Shown here in pieces: positions 25,964-34,982 of a stretch of DNA of 64,000 nucleotides. Source of the DNA: Gillisella terrae (lineage in GTDB: Bacteria; Pseudomonadota; Alphaproteobacteria; Rhizobiales; Rhizobiaceae). Positions within the stretch are counted from its first letter, which is position 1. The number at the start of each line of letters is the position of its first letter. The notes below the pieces were generated by a model. The model was given only the letters and a program-made list of their open reading frames with translations, searched no databases and was not told the origin of the DNA. A program made the position numbers and the translations under genes. The stretch covers positions 1-64,000 of the forward strand of contig NZ_SSOA01000001.1 in the NCBI RefSeq assembly GCF_004801395.1. Direction: 5' to 3'.

Positions 25964-26620
25964 TTATAGGTCCGGCTTAGCGGTTGTCGCCTTGCGCACC
26001 ATTTCGGCCATATCAGCGGCTGAATCACTGCCTTTTGCCTCCAGCCCGGCAATAACGCCGTTGTAATCGGCGGCGTTGCGGTTTTGGCTTACCTTGAGCT
26101 TGCCTTCAATCGCGGTAATGCTCAGCTCAATGCCGACGATTCCGCGCATCTGGGCGGCAACAAAACTCTCTGGCGCATCCTGCACCGCCCAAGGCTTTGC
26201 TTCATCGGCCTCTTGCTGGTCAGTCAAAGCTGTTAACTGCTGAATGAGCCAGTCCGGGTCTTGATGGATGCTGGCTTTGCCGCGCACCTGCACAGTCTGG
26301 TAATTCCAGGTGGGCACGACTTTGCCGGTTTCCTGCTTTGTCGCATACCAGTTGGGGGTGATGTAATGGTGATTGCCCATAAAACTGACCAGCACCTCAT
26401 CGCCAGCCTCAATGGCTTTCCATTGCGCATTGGCGCGCGCCATATGGGCTAAAAGACAGTCGGTGCCGCCTTCATTCTGGCTGCGTCGGACAATGAAGGG
26501 CAGGGGATTGGCAATCAGGCCAGCACTGCCAGCAGAGATCAGCAATCCAAGCGGATGGTGGCTGATAAAGCTGAAGAGCTCTTCCGTGTCGTTTACGCGA
26601 AAATGGGGAGGTTGATACAT
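25964..26620 (-). CDS. PaiB-like FMN-binding protein
   Basis: The 218-residue protein starts MYQPPHFRVNDTEELF, the PaiB signature, and has the split-barrel FMN-binding fold with GNHHYITPNWYATK near 105 and VPTWNYQTVQVRG near 125. PaiB was named as a regulator of Bacillus sporulation and degradative enzymes; in most bacteria the role is unknown and a flavin or heme-binding enzyme is equally likely. The start is fixed by this signature, not the upstream open frame, which covers the 6S gene. Confidence 0.9.
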   Translation of the reverse strand: MYQPPHFRVNDTEELFSFISHHPLGLLISAGSAGLIANPLPFIVRRSQNEGGTDCLLAHMARANAQWKAIEAGDEVLVSFMGNHHYITPNWYATKQETGKVVPTWNYQTVQVRGKASIHQDPDWLIQQLTALTDQQEADEAKPWAVQDAPESFVAAQMRGIVGIELSITAIEGKLKVSQNRNAADYNGVIAGLEAKGSDSAADMAEMVRKATTAKPDL

Positions 26621-26732
26621 GGTCGTTCTCTTGCACCCGCTCGATGCGGTGTCGTGATGGCTGCTAAAAGGCCATTTTGCCCAAGCTGTGCCAAACAACA
26701 AGAAAAACAACGGATCATCAAAACAATGAATA

Positions 26733-26893
26733 GGTGCGATCCACACAACCGATGGATTTTGTCGATCCTGGGAGCCTACAAAGTAGGTGGGTGCCATATA
26801 TCCTGACCCACGGGTCAAGACAGGGACAGCTCCCTCAAGATCGGGTATGGCCCCAGGGATTGTGTAATCCTGTCGAGAGGCGCAGATCGCTTC
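26733..26893 (-). ncRNA. ssrS: 6S RNA
   Basis: A 155-160 nt structured region fits alphaproteobacterial 6S RNA. The closing stem pairs GCGATC (minus strand, from 26890) with GATCGC (from 26741). Inside are CCCTGGGGC and GGCTCCCAGGATCG, which pair next to the central bulge, and the hallmark GGCACCCACCTA. A TATATA -10 box lies at 26897-26902. 6S RNA binds RNA polymerase as a promoter mimic in stationary phase. It is 3' of zapA on the same strand, the conserved rhizobial position. The region 26621-26998 holds nothing else that I can see. Confidence 0.9.
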
Positions 26894-26998
26894 TGATATA
26901 TAGGCGCAATTTGTGCAATGTACCAGTGGCATCAAGCCTGCGGCGGCGGATTATTTTGTGATGTATCCGCGCGGCTTACATCGTGCTTGTATGGCTGA

Positions 26999-27343
26999 TC
27001 AGGTCGTAGGCGCTGCGGGCTTGGCCATCAGCTTTCTGGTAATGCCATTGAGCTGTTCCGTCAGCTCCATAATCGCTTTCAGCAGGGCTTCTTCGCGGTT
27101 GCTGGCCCCGGCGGATGAGTTTTCAAAGGCGCTGAGACGGCGCTTAAGGTCGGATAACTCATCCATCACCATGATACCAGCCATGACGGTGACCCGAAGA
27201 TCACCGATTTCACCAAACTGGCTTTTCAGATGTCCCACATAGCGGTCAAACTGGGTGGCGAGATCAATCAGGTGCTCTTGCTGTCCCTCTTCGCAGGCCA
27301 TGCGATAGGGCTTTCCATCAATGTTGACCGTGACTTGTGCCAT
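26999..27343 (-). CDS. zapA: Cell division protein ZapA
   Basis: The 114-residue protein begins MAQVTVNIDGKPYRMAC and contains LIDLATQFDRYVGHLKSQFG and a C-terminal coiled coil (ALLKAIMELTEQLNGITRKL). ZapA cross-links FtsZ filaments at the Z-ring. GGATAGG precedes the chosen ATG. It is downstream of DUF4164 on the same strand, and 6S RNA follows; this trio is conserved in alphaproteobacteria. Confidence 0.92.
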   Translation of the reverse strand: MAQVTVNIDGKPYRMACEEGQQEHLIDLATQFDRYVGHLKSQFGEIGDLRVTVMAGIMVMDELSDLKRRLSAFENSSAGASNREEALLKAIMELTEQLNGITRKLMAKPAAPTT

Positions 27344-27383
27344 GCCTATCCGGGTTTCTCTCAAGCTGATGCGCAGCTGGACT

Positions 27384-27659
27384 TTAACGGTCCAGCACCG
27401 CTCTGATGGTTTCCATGGCGGTCACCAACCGGCGGGAAACCTCACGGTTGACCTCTTCCAGCCGGTTTGCCCGAAATTGCGACTGATCAAGCTCCTGCGC
27501 CAGGCGCTCACGATCAGCATGCACGCGCCGCACCTCGTGCTCAACCTCGCTGTTGCTGCGTTGGGCCTCAAGGCGCATGTCAATGGCATTTTCCAGGCCG
27601 GAAATGGCCTGACGCAATGCACTGAGCGCGACTGCTGTTTTGTCCGTTACCATTGTCAT
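27384..27659 (-). CDS. DUF4164 coiled-coil protein
   Basis: The 91-residue protein is a single heptad-rich helix (AISGLENAIDMRLEAQ, ERLAQELDQSQFRANRLEEV), a typical DUF4164 member. It occupies the position immediately upstream of zapA, so a ZapB-like accessory role at the division site is plausible but unproven. A second in-frame Met two codons in is an alternative start. Confidence 0.85.
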   Translation of the reverse strand: MTMVTDKTAVALSALRQAISGLENAIDMRLEAQRSNSEVEHEVRRVHADRERLAQELDQSQFRANRLEEVNREVSRRLVTAMETIRAVLDR

Positions 27660-27990
27660 TGCCCCGGCTTATTGAAAAAGGCTAGCCGAATCGACCCCTT
27701 GGAACACAAACTTCGTTCGGTACACTAGCCATCGGATTTGGCCGCCGTCAACAAAAGCCCGCAATTGTCGGCATTGTGGCTGTGGACGGAGCCGCGTCTT
27801 GTGTTCGCCCGGTTTGCTTCAACCTTAGACTCTGTTCAAATTTAAGGCAGAAATAGAAATATTGTCATCAATACAGCCAAGATTTGACCGATTTTATTGA
27901 CTTGCCTGTCCCAACTGATAAGGATCAGCCGCTTTCTGACGTTCGCCGGGACGGCGGCGTCCATCGAGACCCGGAACAGGCGGAACACTC
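27660..27990. other. Divergent promoter region, DUF4164 / tkt
   Basis: The 331-bp gap separates leftward DUF4164-zapA from rightward tkt. It contains AT-rich stretches (27835-27900) suited to promoters. I see no reading frame, RNA hairpin with U-tract, or palindrome resembling the fbaB site. Confidence 0.5.
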
Positions 27991-29967
27991 ATGATTTCTC
28001 CCGAACAACACAACCGGATGGCCAATGCGATCCGCTTTTTGTCTATGGATGCGGTTGAAAAGGCCAATTCTGGTCATCCCGGCATGCCGATGGGCATGGC
28101 CGATGTTGCCACCGTCCTCTTTACACGCTTTTTGAAATTCGACCCCAAAGCTCCAAAGTGGGCCAACCGCGACCGGTTTGTGCTCTCGGCAGGCCATGGT
28201 TCGATGCTGTTGTATTCGCTGCTCTATTTGACCGGCTATGAAGACATCACCATCGATGACATCAAGAATTTCCGCCAGATCGGCGCAAAAACCGCTGGTC
28301 ACCCCGAATACGGCCATATCGAAGGCATTGAAACCACCACTGGCCCGCTCGGTCAGGGCATTGCCAATGCTGTGGGTATGGCGATTGCCGAAAAGAAGCT
28401 TGCTGCTGATTTCGGTGCCACTTTGATGAACCACCACACCTATGTCATCGCTGGCGACGGCTGCCTGATGGAAGGGATCAGCCAGGAAGCCATTTCGCTG
28501 GCAGGCCACCTCAAGCTGAACAAGCTGATCGTGCTGTGGGATGACAACGGCATTTCCATCGATGGCGCGATCTCGCTGGCCGACAGCACCGATCAACACG
28601 CCCGTTTCCGCGCCTCCGGCTGGGAAACCATGGCGGTTGACGGTCATGATCAGGAAGCGGTTGCGGCCGCGATTGCCGCCGCCCATACGTCCGAGAAGCC
28701 GACCATGATTGCCTGCAAAACCGTGATCGGTTTTGGCTCGCCCAACAAGGCTGGCACCCACAAGGTTCATGGCTCGCCGCTTGGTGCCGATGAAATTGCC
28801 GCCACCCGCAAGGCGCTTGGCTGGGCAGAAGAAGCCTTTGTTGTGCCCTCTGACGTGCTGGATGCCTGGCGCGAAGCCGGCAGTCGTGGTGCAAGCGCCC
28901 ATGCCGAATGGACACAGCTTCTCGATGCTTCGCCAAAGAAGGGCGAATTCCTGCGCCGTTTTGAAGGCAAGCTGCCTGAGGGCTTTGATGCGGCGATTGA
29001 TGCCTACAAGAAGAAGCTGGCAGACACAAAGCCTGTTCTGGCCACCCGCAAGTCCTCAGAGGATGCGCTGGAGGTCATCAATGGCGTCGTGCTGGAAACC
29101 TTGGGCGGCTCTGCCGACCTGACTGGCTCCAACAACACCAAGACCAGCCAGACGGCCTCCATCACGCCGCATGATTTCACCGGCCGCTATGTCCATTGGG
29201 GCATTCGCGAGCACGGCATGGCAGCAGCCATGAACGGCATTGCGTTGCACGGTGGTCTGATCCCTTACTCTGGCGGCTTTTTGATCTTCTCGGATTATTG
29301 CCGTCCGTCGATCCGTCTGGCCTCCCTGATGGGCATTCGTGTCATTCACGTTTTGACCCATGATTCGATTGGTCTGGGCGAAGATGGCCCGACCCACCAG
29401 CCGGTGGAGCAGATGGCCGCCCTGCGCGCCATTCCAAACCTGATGATGTTCCGCCCTGCGGACGCCACAGAAGTTGCCGAATGCTGGCAGATTGCCCTGA
29501 CCCATCAGGACCGTCCATCGGGCCTGGCGCTGACCCGTCAGAATCTGATCGCCGCCCGCACCGAATATTCGGCAGAAAACCTCTCCGCCAAGGGTGCCTA
29601 TGAGCTTTTGGGTGCAGATGATGCCAAGGTATCGATCTTTGCCACCGGCTCTGAAGTGGAGCTGGCGATTAAGGCGCGCGAGGTTCTCACCTCCAAGGGG
29701 ATTGCGACCCGTGTTGTGTCGGTGCCATGCTTTGAGCTGTTCTTTGAGCAACCAGAAGAATACCGTGCGGCGGTGATTGGCAATGCTCCGGTCAAGATTG
29801 GTGTTGAAGCGGCAATCCGTCAGGGCTGGGATGAGATCATTGGATCTGACGGCACCTTTATCGGCATGTCCTCTTTTGGTGCTTCCGGCCCTTACAAGGA
29901 GCTGTACAAGCACTTTGGCATTACGGTTGAAGCGGTTGTGGAAGCTGCCGAAGCCAAGCTGGCCTGA
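27991..29967 (+). CDS. tkt: Transketolase
   Basis: The 658-residue enzyme transfers two-carbon units in the pentose-phosphate pathway using thiamin diphosphate. The cofactor motif [13 protein letters not shown] near 156 ends in the expected Asn pair region, [18 protein letters not shown] lies near 58, and [18 protein letters not shown] near 460 carries substrate His residues. Length is normal. gap follows 93 bp downstream in the same direction. Confidence 0.97.
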   Translation: MISPEQHNRMANAIRFLSMDAVEKANSGHPGMPMGMADVATVLFTRFLKFDPKAPKWANRDRFVLSAGHGSMLLYSLLYLTGYEDITIDDIKNFRQIGAKTAGHPEYGHIEGIETTTGPLGQGIANAVGMAIAEKKLAADFGATLMNHHTYVIAGDGCLMEGISQEAISLAGHLKLNKLIVLWDDNGISIDGAISLADSTDQHARFRASGWETMAVDGHDQEAVAAAIAAAHTSEKPTMIACKTVIGFGSPNKAGTHKVHGSPLGADEIAATRKALGWAEEAFVVPSDVLDAWREAGSRGASAHAEWTQLLDASPKKGEFLRRFEGKLPEGFDAAIDAYKKKLADTKPVLATRKSSEDALEVINGVVLETLGGSADLTGSNNTKTSQTASITPHDFTGRYVHWGIREHGMAAAMNGIALHGGLIPYSGGFLIFSDYCRPSIRLASLMGIRVIHVLTHDSIGLGEDGPTHQPVEQMAALRAIPNLMMFRPADATEVAECWQIALTHQDRPSGLALTRQNLIAARTEYSAENLSAKGAYELLGADDAKVSIFATGSEVELAIKAREVLTSKGIATRVVSVPCFELFFEQPEEYRAAVIGNAPVKIGVEAAIRQGWDEIIGSDGTFIGMSSFGASGPYKELYKHFGITVEAVVEAAEAKLA

Positions 29968-30007
29968 GACTCGAGTGGTCTGAGATCCAAGCCTGATAAA
30001 AACCATT

Positions 30008-30034
30008 GCCCCGGACGAAATTGTGATCCGGGGC
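30008..30034 (+). other. Stem-loop between tkt and gap
   Basis: GCCCCGGA (30008-30015) and TCCGGGGC (30027-30034) form an eight-bp stem without a T-run. It could be a weak attenuator or an mRNA-processing hairpin that sets different levels of tkt and gap. Confidence 0.6.
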
Positions 30035-30060
30035 CGATTTGAGAAGCGGGAGTTACTGTA

Positions 30061-31065
30061 ATGACTGTAAAAGTAGCCATTAACGGCTTTGGTCGTATCG
30101 GTCGCAATGTACTGCGCGGTATCATCGAGTCTGGCCGCACCGACATTGAAGTCGTGGCGATCAACGATCTTGGCCCGGTTGAAACCAACGCGCACCTGCT
30201 GCGCTACGACAGCGTTCACGGCCGTTTCCCGGCAACCGTTGCCGTTGAAGGCGACAGCATTGTCATCAATGGCGGCAAGCCAATCAAGGTGACAGCGGTT
30301 CGCGATCCCAAGGATCTGCCATGGGCTGGCGTTGACATTGCCATGGAATGCACCGGCATTTTCACCTCCAAGGAAAAGGCATCGCTGCATCTTTCCAACG
30401 GTTCCAAGCGCGTTCTGGTGTCGGCTCCGGCTGACGGTGCCGACAAGACCATCGTTTACGGTGTGAACCACGGCACGCTGACCAAGGATGATCTGGTTGT
30501 TTCCAACGCATCCTGCACGACCAACTGCCTGGCTCCGGTTGCCTATGTCCTGCAAAAGGCATTCGGCATCGAAAAGGGCTACATGACCACGATCCACTCT
30601 TACACCGGCGACCAGCCAACGCTGGACACCATGCATAAGGATTTGCATCGCGCTCGTGCCGCAGCGCTTTCGATGATCCCAACCTCCACCGGCGCTGCCA
30701 AGGCTGTTGGTCTGGTTCTGCCAGAATTGAAGGGCAAGCTGGATGGTTCTGCTATCCGCGTTCCAACCCCGAATGTCTCTGTTGTCGATCTGAAATTCGT
30801 GCCTTCGCGCAATGTTACGGCTGAAGAAGTCAACGCTGCTGTCAAGGCTGCGGCTGAAGGCGAGCTGAAGGGCATTTTGGCCTATACCGAAGAGCCGCTG
30901 GTATCGATCGACTTCAACCACGACAGCCATTCGTCGAGCTTCTCTGGCGATCAGACCAAGGTTATGGACGGCAACTTCGTTCGTATCCTGACCTGGTATG
31001 ACAACGAATGGGGCTTCTCCAACCGTATGGCTGATACGGCTGTTGCCATGGGCAAGCTGATCTAA
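30061..31065 (+). CDS. gap: Glyceraldehyde-3-phosphate dehydrogenase
   Basis: The 334-residue enzyme has the NAD-binding start [13 protein letters not shown], the catalytic Cys in [17 protein letters not shown] near 152, and the catalytic His region [13 protein letters not shown] near 176. It oxidises G3P to 1,3-bisphosphoglycerate, the substrate of Pgk encoded on the other strand 8 kb away. GGGAG sits upstream of ATG. It has a strong terminator. Confidence 0.97.
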   Translation: MTVKVAINGFGRIGRNVLRGIIESGRTDIEVVAINDLGPVETNAHLLRYDSVHGRFPATVAVEGDSIVINGGKPIKVTAVRDPKDLPWAGVDIAMECTGIFTSKEKASLHLSNGSKRVLVSAPADGADKTIVYGVNHGTLTKDDLVVSNASCTTNCLAPVAYVLQKAFGIEKGYMTTIHSYTGDQPTLDTMHKDLHRARAAALSMIPTSTGAAKAVGLVLPELKGKLDGSAIRVPTPNVSVVDLKFVPSRNVTAEEVNAAVKAAAEGELKGILAYTEEPLVSIDFNHDSHSSSFSGDQTKVMDGNFVRILTWYDNEWGFSNRMADTAVAMGKLI

Positions 31066-31417
31066 TCTTCTATTCTGTGGATTTATCTGAAAGGCAGATC
31101 GGGAAACCGGTCTGCCTTTTTCATTTTGTAATTTTGCCCTACTCTGATCATGATTATTCTTGATGATCGATCTTGGCAATTCTGCCCTTGTTCTTCGCTC
31201 GGTTGTGTTGGCGCTGTATTGCTGTGGTCGCAAAACTGTGGCGCGGCGCTGTCGCGTTTGGAATGAAACGTGACGCATCGCGGTGGTCGGGAATATGTTA
31301 TGGCTTTTTTTGAAATTAATGCAGAAATTTAAGAGTGTTAGAGCATTTCTTAGCATTAGGATATAAGAGGGTCTGCAAAGGGCTTTTGGTGTGCGGCAGG
31401 AGTAGGGGGTAAAGAGG
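31066..31417. other. Leader region of the K+/H+ antiporter
   Basis: After the gap terminator this 352-bp stretch is AT-rich at 31300-31370 and contains no reading frame, repeat or RNA structure that I recognise. A promoter for the antiporter gene probably lies here. Confidence 0.4.
31090..31121 (+). terminator. gap terminator
   Basis: AAAGGCAGATCGG pairs with CCGGTCTGCCTTT over 13 positions (one T-G) around a GAAA tetraloop, followed by Ts. Confidence 0.92.
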
Positions 31418-33229
31418 TTGGAACACTTTTATATTGTCACGCTGGTTTTGACCGCGCTGATTTTATTTGCTGCTTTTTCCAGCCTGATTGCTTTTCGCTT
31501 TGGCGCGCCTTTGCTGCTTCTGTTTCTGGTCATCGGCCTTTTGGCAGGTGTGGATGGCCTTGGCATTCACTTCGACAATCATTCGGTGGCCTACACCATT
31601 GGCTCGCTGGCTCTTGCGGTTATTCTGTTTGATTCCGGCTATACCACGTCTTTGCAATCGTTTCGTCAGGCCGCGGCACCTTCCATCACCATGGCCACGC
31701 TTGGCGTTGTGCTCACCACCTTGATTTTCGGTTTGATGGCCAGTTGGGCGCTGAATTTGAAGTTGCTGGAAGGCCTGCTGCTGGGCTCAATTGTGGCATC
31801 CACCGATGCAGCGGCGGTGTTTTTTCTGCTTCGTGTCGGCGGCGTCAATATTCGCGACAAGGTGCGATCAACGCTGGAAGTTGAATCGGGCACCAACGAT
31901 CCCATGGCCATCTTCCTCACCATGGCGCTGGTGGAGATGGTTTCGGCGGGCAAGGATCACACCAGTCTCGATTGGAGCGTGCTGCGCCTGTTTGTCGAGC
32001 AGATGGGCATGGGCCTGGCGCTTGGGCTGATTGGCGGCGCATTGATTGTGCTGATCGTCAAAAAAATCCCGATTGATCGGGGCCTTTTGCCCATTATTGT
32101 GCTGGCCCTGTCCATGGTGGTGTTTTCTTACACCGGCGTGATTGGTGGCAGTGGCTTTCTGGCCGTGTATGTGGCGGGTATTTATGCCGGCAATCGGAAT
32201 ATGCCGGGCAAAGCGGCCATCGCGCGCTTTCAGGAGGGCATGACCTGGCTTGCGCAGATCATCATGTTTCTGGTGCTTGGCCTGTTGGCGACACCTTCGC
32301 ATTTTCTCAAGATTCTGCTGCCAGCGATGTTTCTTGGGCTGTTTTTGGTGTTTATCGCCCGTCCCATGGCGGTCTGGCTCTGCCTGATACCCTTTGATTA
32401 TACCCGGCAGGAAAAGCGGTTTATTTCCTGGGTCGGTTTGCGCGGCGCGGTATCCATTTTGCTGGGTATCCTGCCGATCCTTGGTTCGCTCAAGGGCGGT
32501 GAAGTCTATTTCAACACGGCGTTCATTGTCGTGATGATTTCGCTGGTGTTGCAAGGCTGGACCATCAAGCCCATGGCCAAACGGCTGGGTCTGATTATTC
32601 CACCGCGAATCGGTGCGATTGACAAGGTGGAACTTGATCTGCCGGGTGCCGCCAACCACGAATTGCTGTCCTATCGCGTCGTTGCTGATAGTCCGGTGCT
32701 GAGTGGTGCGCGCATTCCGCGCTGGGCCATGCCATCACTGGTGATTCGCGACGGCAAATCCATGCGCTACCAATATGCGGGCCGCCTTCGTGAAAATGAT
32801 CAGGTCTATCTGTTCATTGCGCCCGGCTATTCGCGGCTTCTCGACCGGTTGTTTGCCAGCAAGGCTCCGGTGCATGACGATGACAGCGAATTTTTTGGCA
32901 CATTCACCATCTCGCCCACCCGTCCCCTGGCCGAGGTGGATGCGGCCTATGGGCCGGGATTGTTTTCTGAGAGCGACAAGGCCAAGACGCTGGGCGAATA
33001 TATGAATGCCAAGCTTGGTGGTGTCGCAGAATATGCCGATCGTGTGCGTCTTGGTCATATCATCCTGATCGTGCGCGATCTTGATGAGCATGGCCATATT
33101 GCATCGGTGGGTGTTTCGATGGAGGCTGTTGATCCAACCGATAATTCACCGCCATTCCTCAGCCTGCGTGGCATGGCAAAATGGCTGATTGGCCTTCGTT
33201 ATCGCTGGCATAACGGTAGGGCGGCCTGA
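31418..33229 (+). CDS. K+/H+ antiporter, NhaP2 type
   Basis: The 603-residue protein has about twelve membrane helices (residues 5-395) with the CPA1-type core ASTDAAAVFFLLRVGG and LEVESGTNDPMAIFLTMAL, then a cytoplasmic TrkA-C-like domain (about 400-490) and a CorC/HlyC-like C-terminal domain (about 495-595). This matches NhaP2/CvrA, which exchanges K+ for protons and protects at low osmolarity. The start is TTG: no ATG or GTG occurs near the family start, and GTAGGGGG lies nine bases upstream. Confidence 0.9.
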   Translation: MEHFYIVTLVLTALILFAAFSSLIAFRFGAPLLLLFLVIGLLAGVDGLGIHFDNHSVAYTIGSLALAVILFDSGYTTSLQSFRQAAAPSITMATLGVVLTTLIFGLMASWALNLKLLEGLLLGSIVASTDAAAVFFLLRVGGVNIRDKVRSTLEVESGTNDPMAIFLTMALVEMVSAGKDHTSLDWSVLRLFVEQMGMGLALGLIGGALIVLIVKKIPIDRGLLPIIVLALSMVVFSYTGVIGGSGFLAVYVAGIYAGNRNMPGKAAIARFQEGMTWLAQIIMFLVLGLLATPSHFLKILLPAMFLGLFLVFIARPMAVWLCLIPFDYTRQEKRFISWVGLRGAVSILLGILPILGSLKGGEVYFNTAFIVVMISLVLQGWTIKPMAKRLGLIIPPRIGAIDKVELDLPGAANHELLSYRVVADSPVLSGARIPRWAMPSLVIRDGKSMRYQYAGRLRENDQVYLFIAPGYSRLLDRLFASKAPVHDDDSEFFGTFTISPTRPLAEVDAAYGPGLFSESDKAKTLGEYMNAKLGGVAEYADRVRLGHIILIVRDLDEHGHIASVGVSMEAVDPTDNSPPFLSLRGMAKWLIGLRYRWHNGRAA

Positions 33230-33294
33230 ACCGGCCTCTGCGGCAGCGCGCGTCTGCCGCACAGAAGTTTTAAGGGGTGGCATGGTAATCGGGT

Positions 33295-33798
33295 TCAGGC
33301 AAAGTTGAGATGACGATGCACGCCGACATCCGGCATTTTGCTTTCATCATAATTGGCCTTGGCAATTTCCCAGCCAAATTTCAGCGGATTGCCGGTTGAG
33401 GCCCAGATTTCGGCATCATCGACATGCATGGCCAGCATGGTAAGCAATGGATCATTCTTGCCGCCCTCATACCAGGCTTCAACGATAGAGCTCCAGTGCT
33501 CATCAATTTTGGCTTCGTCCTTGCGCAACTCGATCACACCAGACAGGCAGGCGTGGTAATCATGGTGCTTGCCAATCACGCAAAAATGCGCCCGGCTGCC
33601 GGGGCGGATGGCCTTGGCCAGCTCGGAATCTGTCTTGGTAAAAAACCAGATCGTGTTGGTCTTTGGGTCGCTGTAGGGAGCCATGGGCTGCATGTGTTTG
33701 CTGGAGCCTTCCAGGCCAAGCATGCCAGCATGAACCGCGTCGATCTCTTTCCAAAGCTGATTGGCAGGCGCTTCGTTCGCTTGGTCGATATTGGCCAT
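33295..33798 (-). CDS. Pyridoxamine-phosphate-oxidase-like general stress protein
   Basis: The 167-residue protein has the split-barrel fold of general stress protein 26 (Pfam Pyrid_ox-like): MQPMAPYSDPKTNTIWFFTK near 36-55 and the C-terminal WASTGNPLKFGWEIAKAN. Members bind FMN, FAD or F420; the reaction is usually unknown. It stands alone and convergent with the antiporter gene. A sequence relationship to PaiB at 25964 is at the fold level only. Confidence 0.87.
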   Translation of the reverse strand: MANIDQANEAPANQLWKEIDAVHAGMLGLEGSSKHMQPMAPYSDPKTNTIWFFTKTDSELAKAIRPGSRAHFCVIGKHHDYHACLSGVIELRKDEAKIDEHWSSIVEAWYEGGKNDPLLTMLAMHVDDAEIWASTGNPLKFGWEIAKANYDESKMPDVGVHRHLNFA

Positions 33799-33968
33799 GA
33801 TCTGTCCTTTCGTTTTCTCTGAAATTCATGGGACTAACGGTGGACAGCAGCTATTGTTCCACTCCAGATCCATGCCGTGAACAGGTTGGGACTATCGCCC
33901 CCTTGAACGATGGGCTTTCGCCGCTTATAAGGACGCCAATTCCGAAAATGTAAGACGGCAGGGGTCCC

Positions 33969-34715
33969 ATGGCTGGCCATTCACAGTTTAAAAACATCAT
34001 GCATCGCAAGGGCAAGCAGGATGCTGTGCGCTCTAAAATGTTCTCCAAGCTTGCGCGTGAAATCACGGTTGCAGCCAAAACCGGCTTGCCCGATGTCAAC
34101 ATGAACGCGCGTTTGCGTCTGGCTGTTCAAAATGCCAAGGCGCAGTCCATGCCCAAGGATAATATTGAACGGGCGATCAAGAAGGCATCGGCAGCCGACG
34201 GCGAGAACTATGAAGAAATCCGCTACGAAGGCTATGGCCCCGGCGGTGTTGCCGTTATCGTTGAAGCCTTGACCGACAACCGTAACCGCACGGCCTCCAG
34301 CGTTCGCTCCACCTTTTCCAAGGCCGGTGGTGCGCTTGGCGAAACCGGCTCGGTGTCTTTCTCCTTCGATAAGGTTGGCGAAATCACCTATAAGGCCTCT
34401 GTTGGCGATGCCGATAAGGTGATGGAAGCGGCGATTGAAGCTGGCGCTGAAGATGTGACAAGCGACGAAGACGGTCACACCATCATCTGCGGCTTCGAAG
34501 ACATCAACGAAGTGTCCAAGACGCTGGAAGGTGTTCTGGGCGAAGCCGAATCCGTCAAGGCCATCTGGCGGCCACAAAATACGGTGCCGGTGGATGAGGA
34601 AAAGGCGCAGTCGCTGATGAAGCTGATTGATACGCTGGAAGATGATGATGACGTGCAGAACGTCTATTCCAACTTCGAAATGTCTGACGAAGTAATGGCC
34701 AAGCTGTCGGCTTGA
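33969..34715 (+). CDS. yebC: YebC/PmpR family protein
   Basis: The 248-residue protein begins [19 protein letters not shown] and includes [17 protein letters not shown] and [20 protein letters not shown], the full YebC signature. Family members were annotated as transcriptional regulators (PmpR) and are now also linked to relief of ribosome stalling at polyproline. The ruvC gene, often adjacent, is 16 kb away here. Confidence 0.95.
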   Translation: MAGHSQFKNIMHRKGKQDAVRSKMFSKLAREITVAAKTGLPDVNMNARLRLAVQNAKAQSMPKDNIERAIKKASAADGENYEEIRYEGYGPGGVAVIVEALTDNRNRTASSVRSTFSKAGGALGETGSVSFSFDKVGEITYKASVGDADKVMEAAIEAGAEDVTSDEDGHTIICGFEDINEVSKTLEGVLGEAESVKAIWRPQNTVPVDEEKAQSLMKLIDTLEDDDDVQNVYSNFEMSDEVMAKLSA

Positions 34716-34737
34716 TCGAATATAGTCTGATAAAAAC

Positions 34738-34760
34738 CGGCGGTGAGAGATCACCGCCGT
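34738..34760. repeat. 23-bp direct repeat, left copy (terminator hairpin without U-tract)
   Basis: GGCGGTGA, a four-base loop and TCACCGCC form a stem 23 bp past the yebC stop. The 23-bp unit recurs exactly at 34933-34955, but this copy is followed by CAGACTG and not by Ts. Confidence 0.9.
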
Positions 34761-34768
34761 CAGACTGC

Positions 34769-34923
34769 TGACAAAACCTAAATTTATCCTCGACGTCATG
34801 CTCGGCCTTGTGCCGAGCATCTAACCACGTTTATTTCGTATTAAAAGTCAATTACTTGGCTGATCACGGCAGATCCTCGGGACAGGCCCGAGGATGACGA
34901 AACGTCGAGCAAGAGGTTTGTCA
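34769..34923. repeat. RIME-like palindromic element, copy 1
   Basis: Nested inverted repeats: outer TGACAAAACCT / AGGTTTGTCA (34769, 34914), then CTCGACGT / ACGTCGAG (34789, 34902). A core of about 107 bp (34794-34900) holds two palindromes, ATGCTCGGC ... GCCGAGCAT and CCTCGGGACAGGCCCGAGG. The core recurs at 59184. Size and structure resemble the Rhizobium-specific RIME elements (about 108 bp, two palindromes), from memory. No coding capacity. Confidence 0.8.
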
Positions 34924-34932
34924 ATAAGCTGA

Positions 34933-34958
34933 CGGCGGTGAGAGATCACCGCCGTTTT
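34933..34958 (+). terminator. 23-bp direct repeat, right copy, with functional U-tract
   Basis: The repeat at 34933-34955 duplicates the hairpin at 34738-34760 and is followed by a run of seven Ts, giving a complete intrinsic terminator for yebC. Confidence 0.88.
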
Positions 34959-34982
34959 TTTATTTGTGCTTTCGAAAAATTT

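Noticed and set aside
31310..31334. CtrA box upstream of the antiporter (TTAA ... TTAA)
   Set aside because: The spacer is nine bases, not seven, so it fails the full-site rule.
29056..31356. A 766-codon open frame antisense to tkt and gap
   Set aside because: It is a shadow frame. The plus-strand genes have unmistakable enzyme motifs, and the antisense product shows no domain or sensible start.
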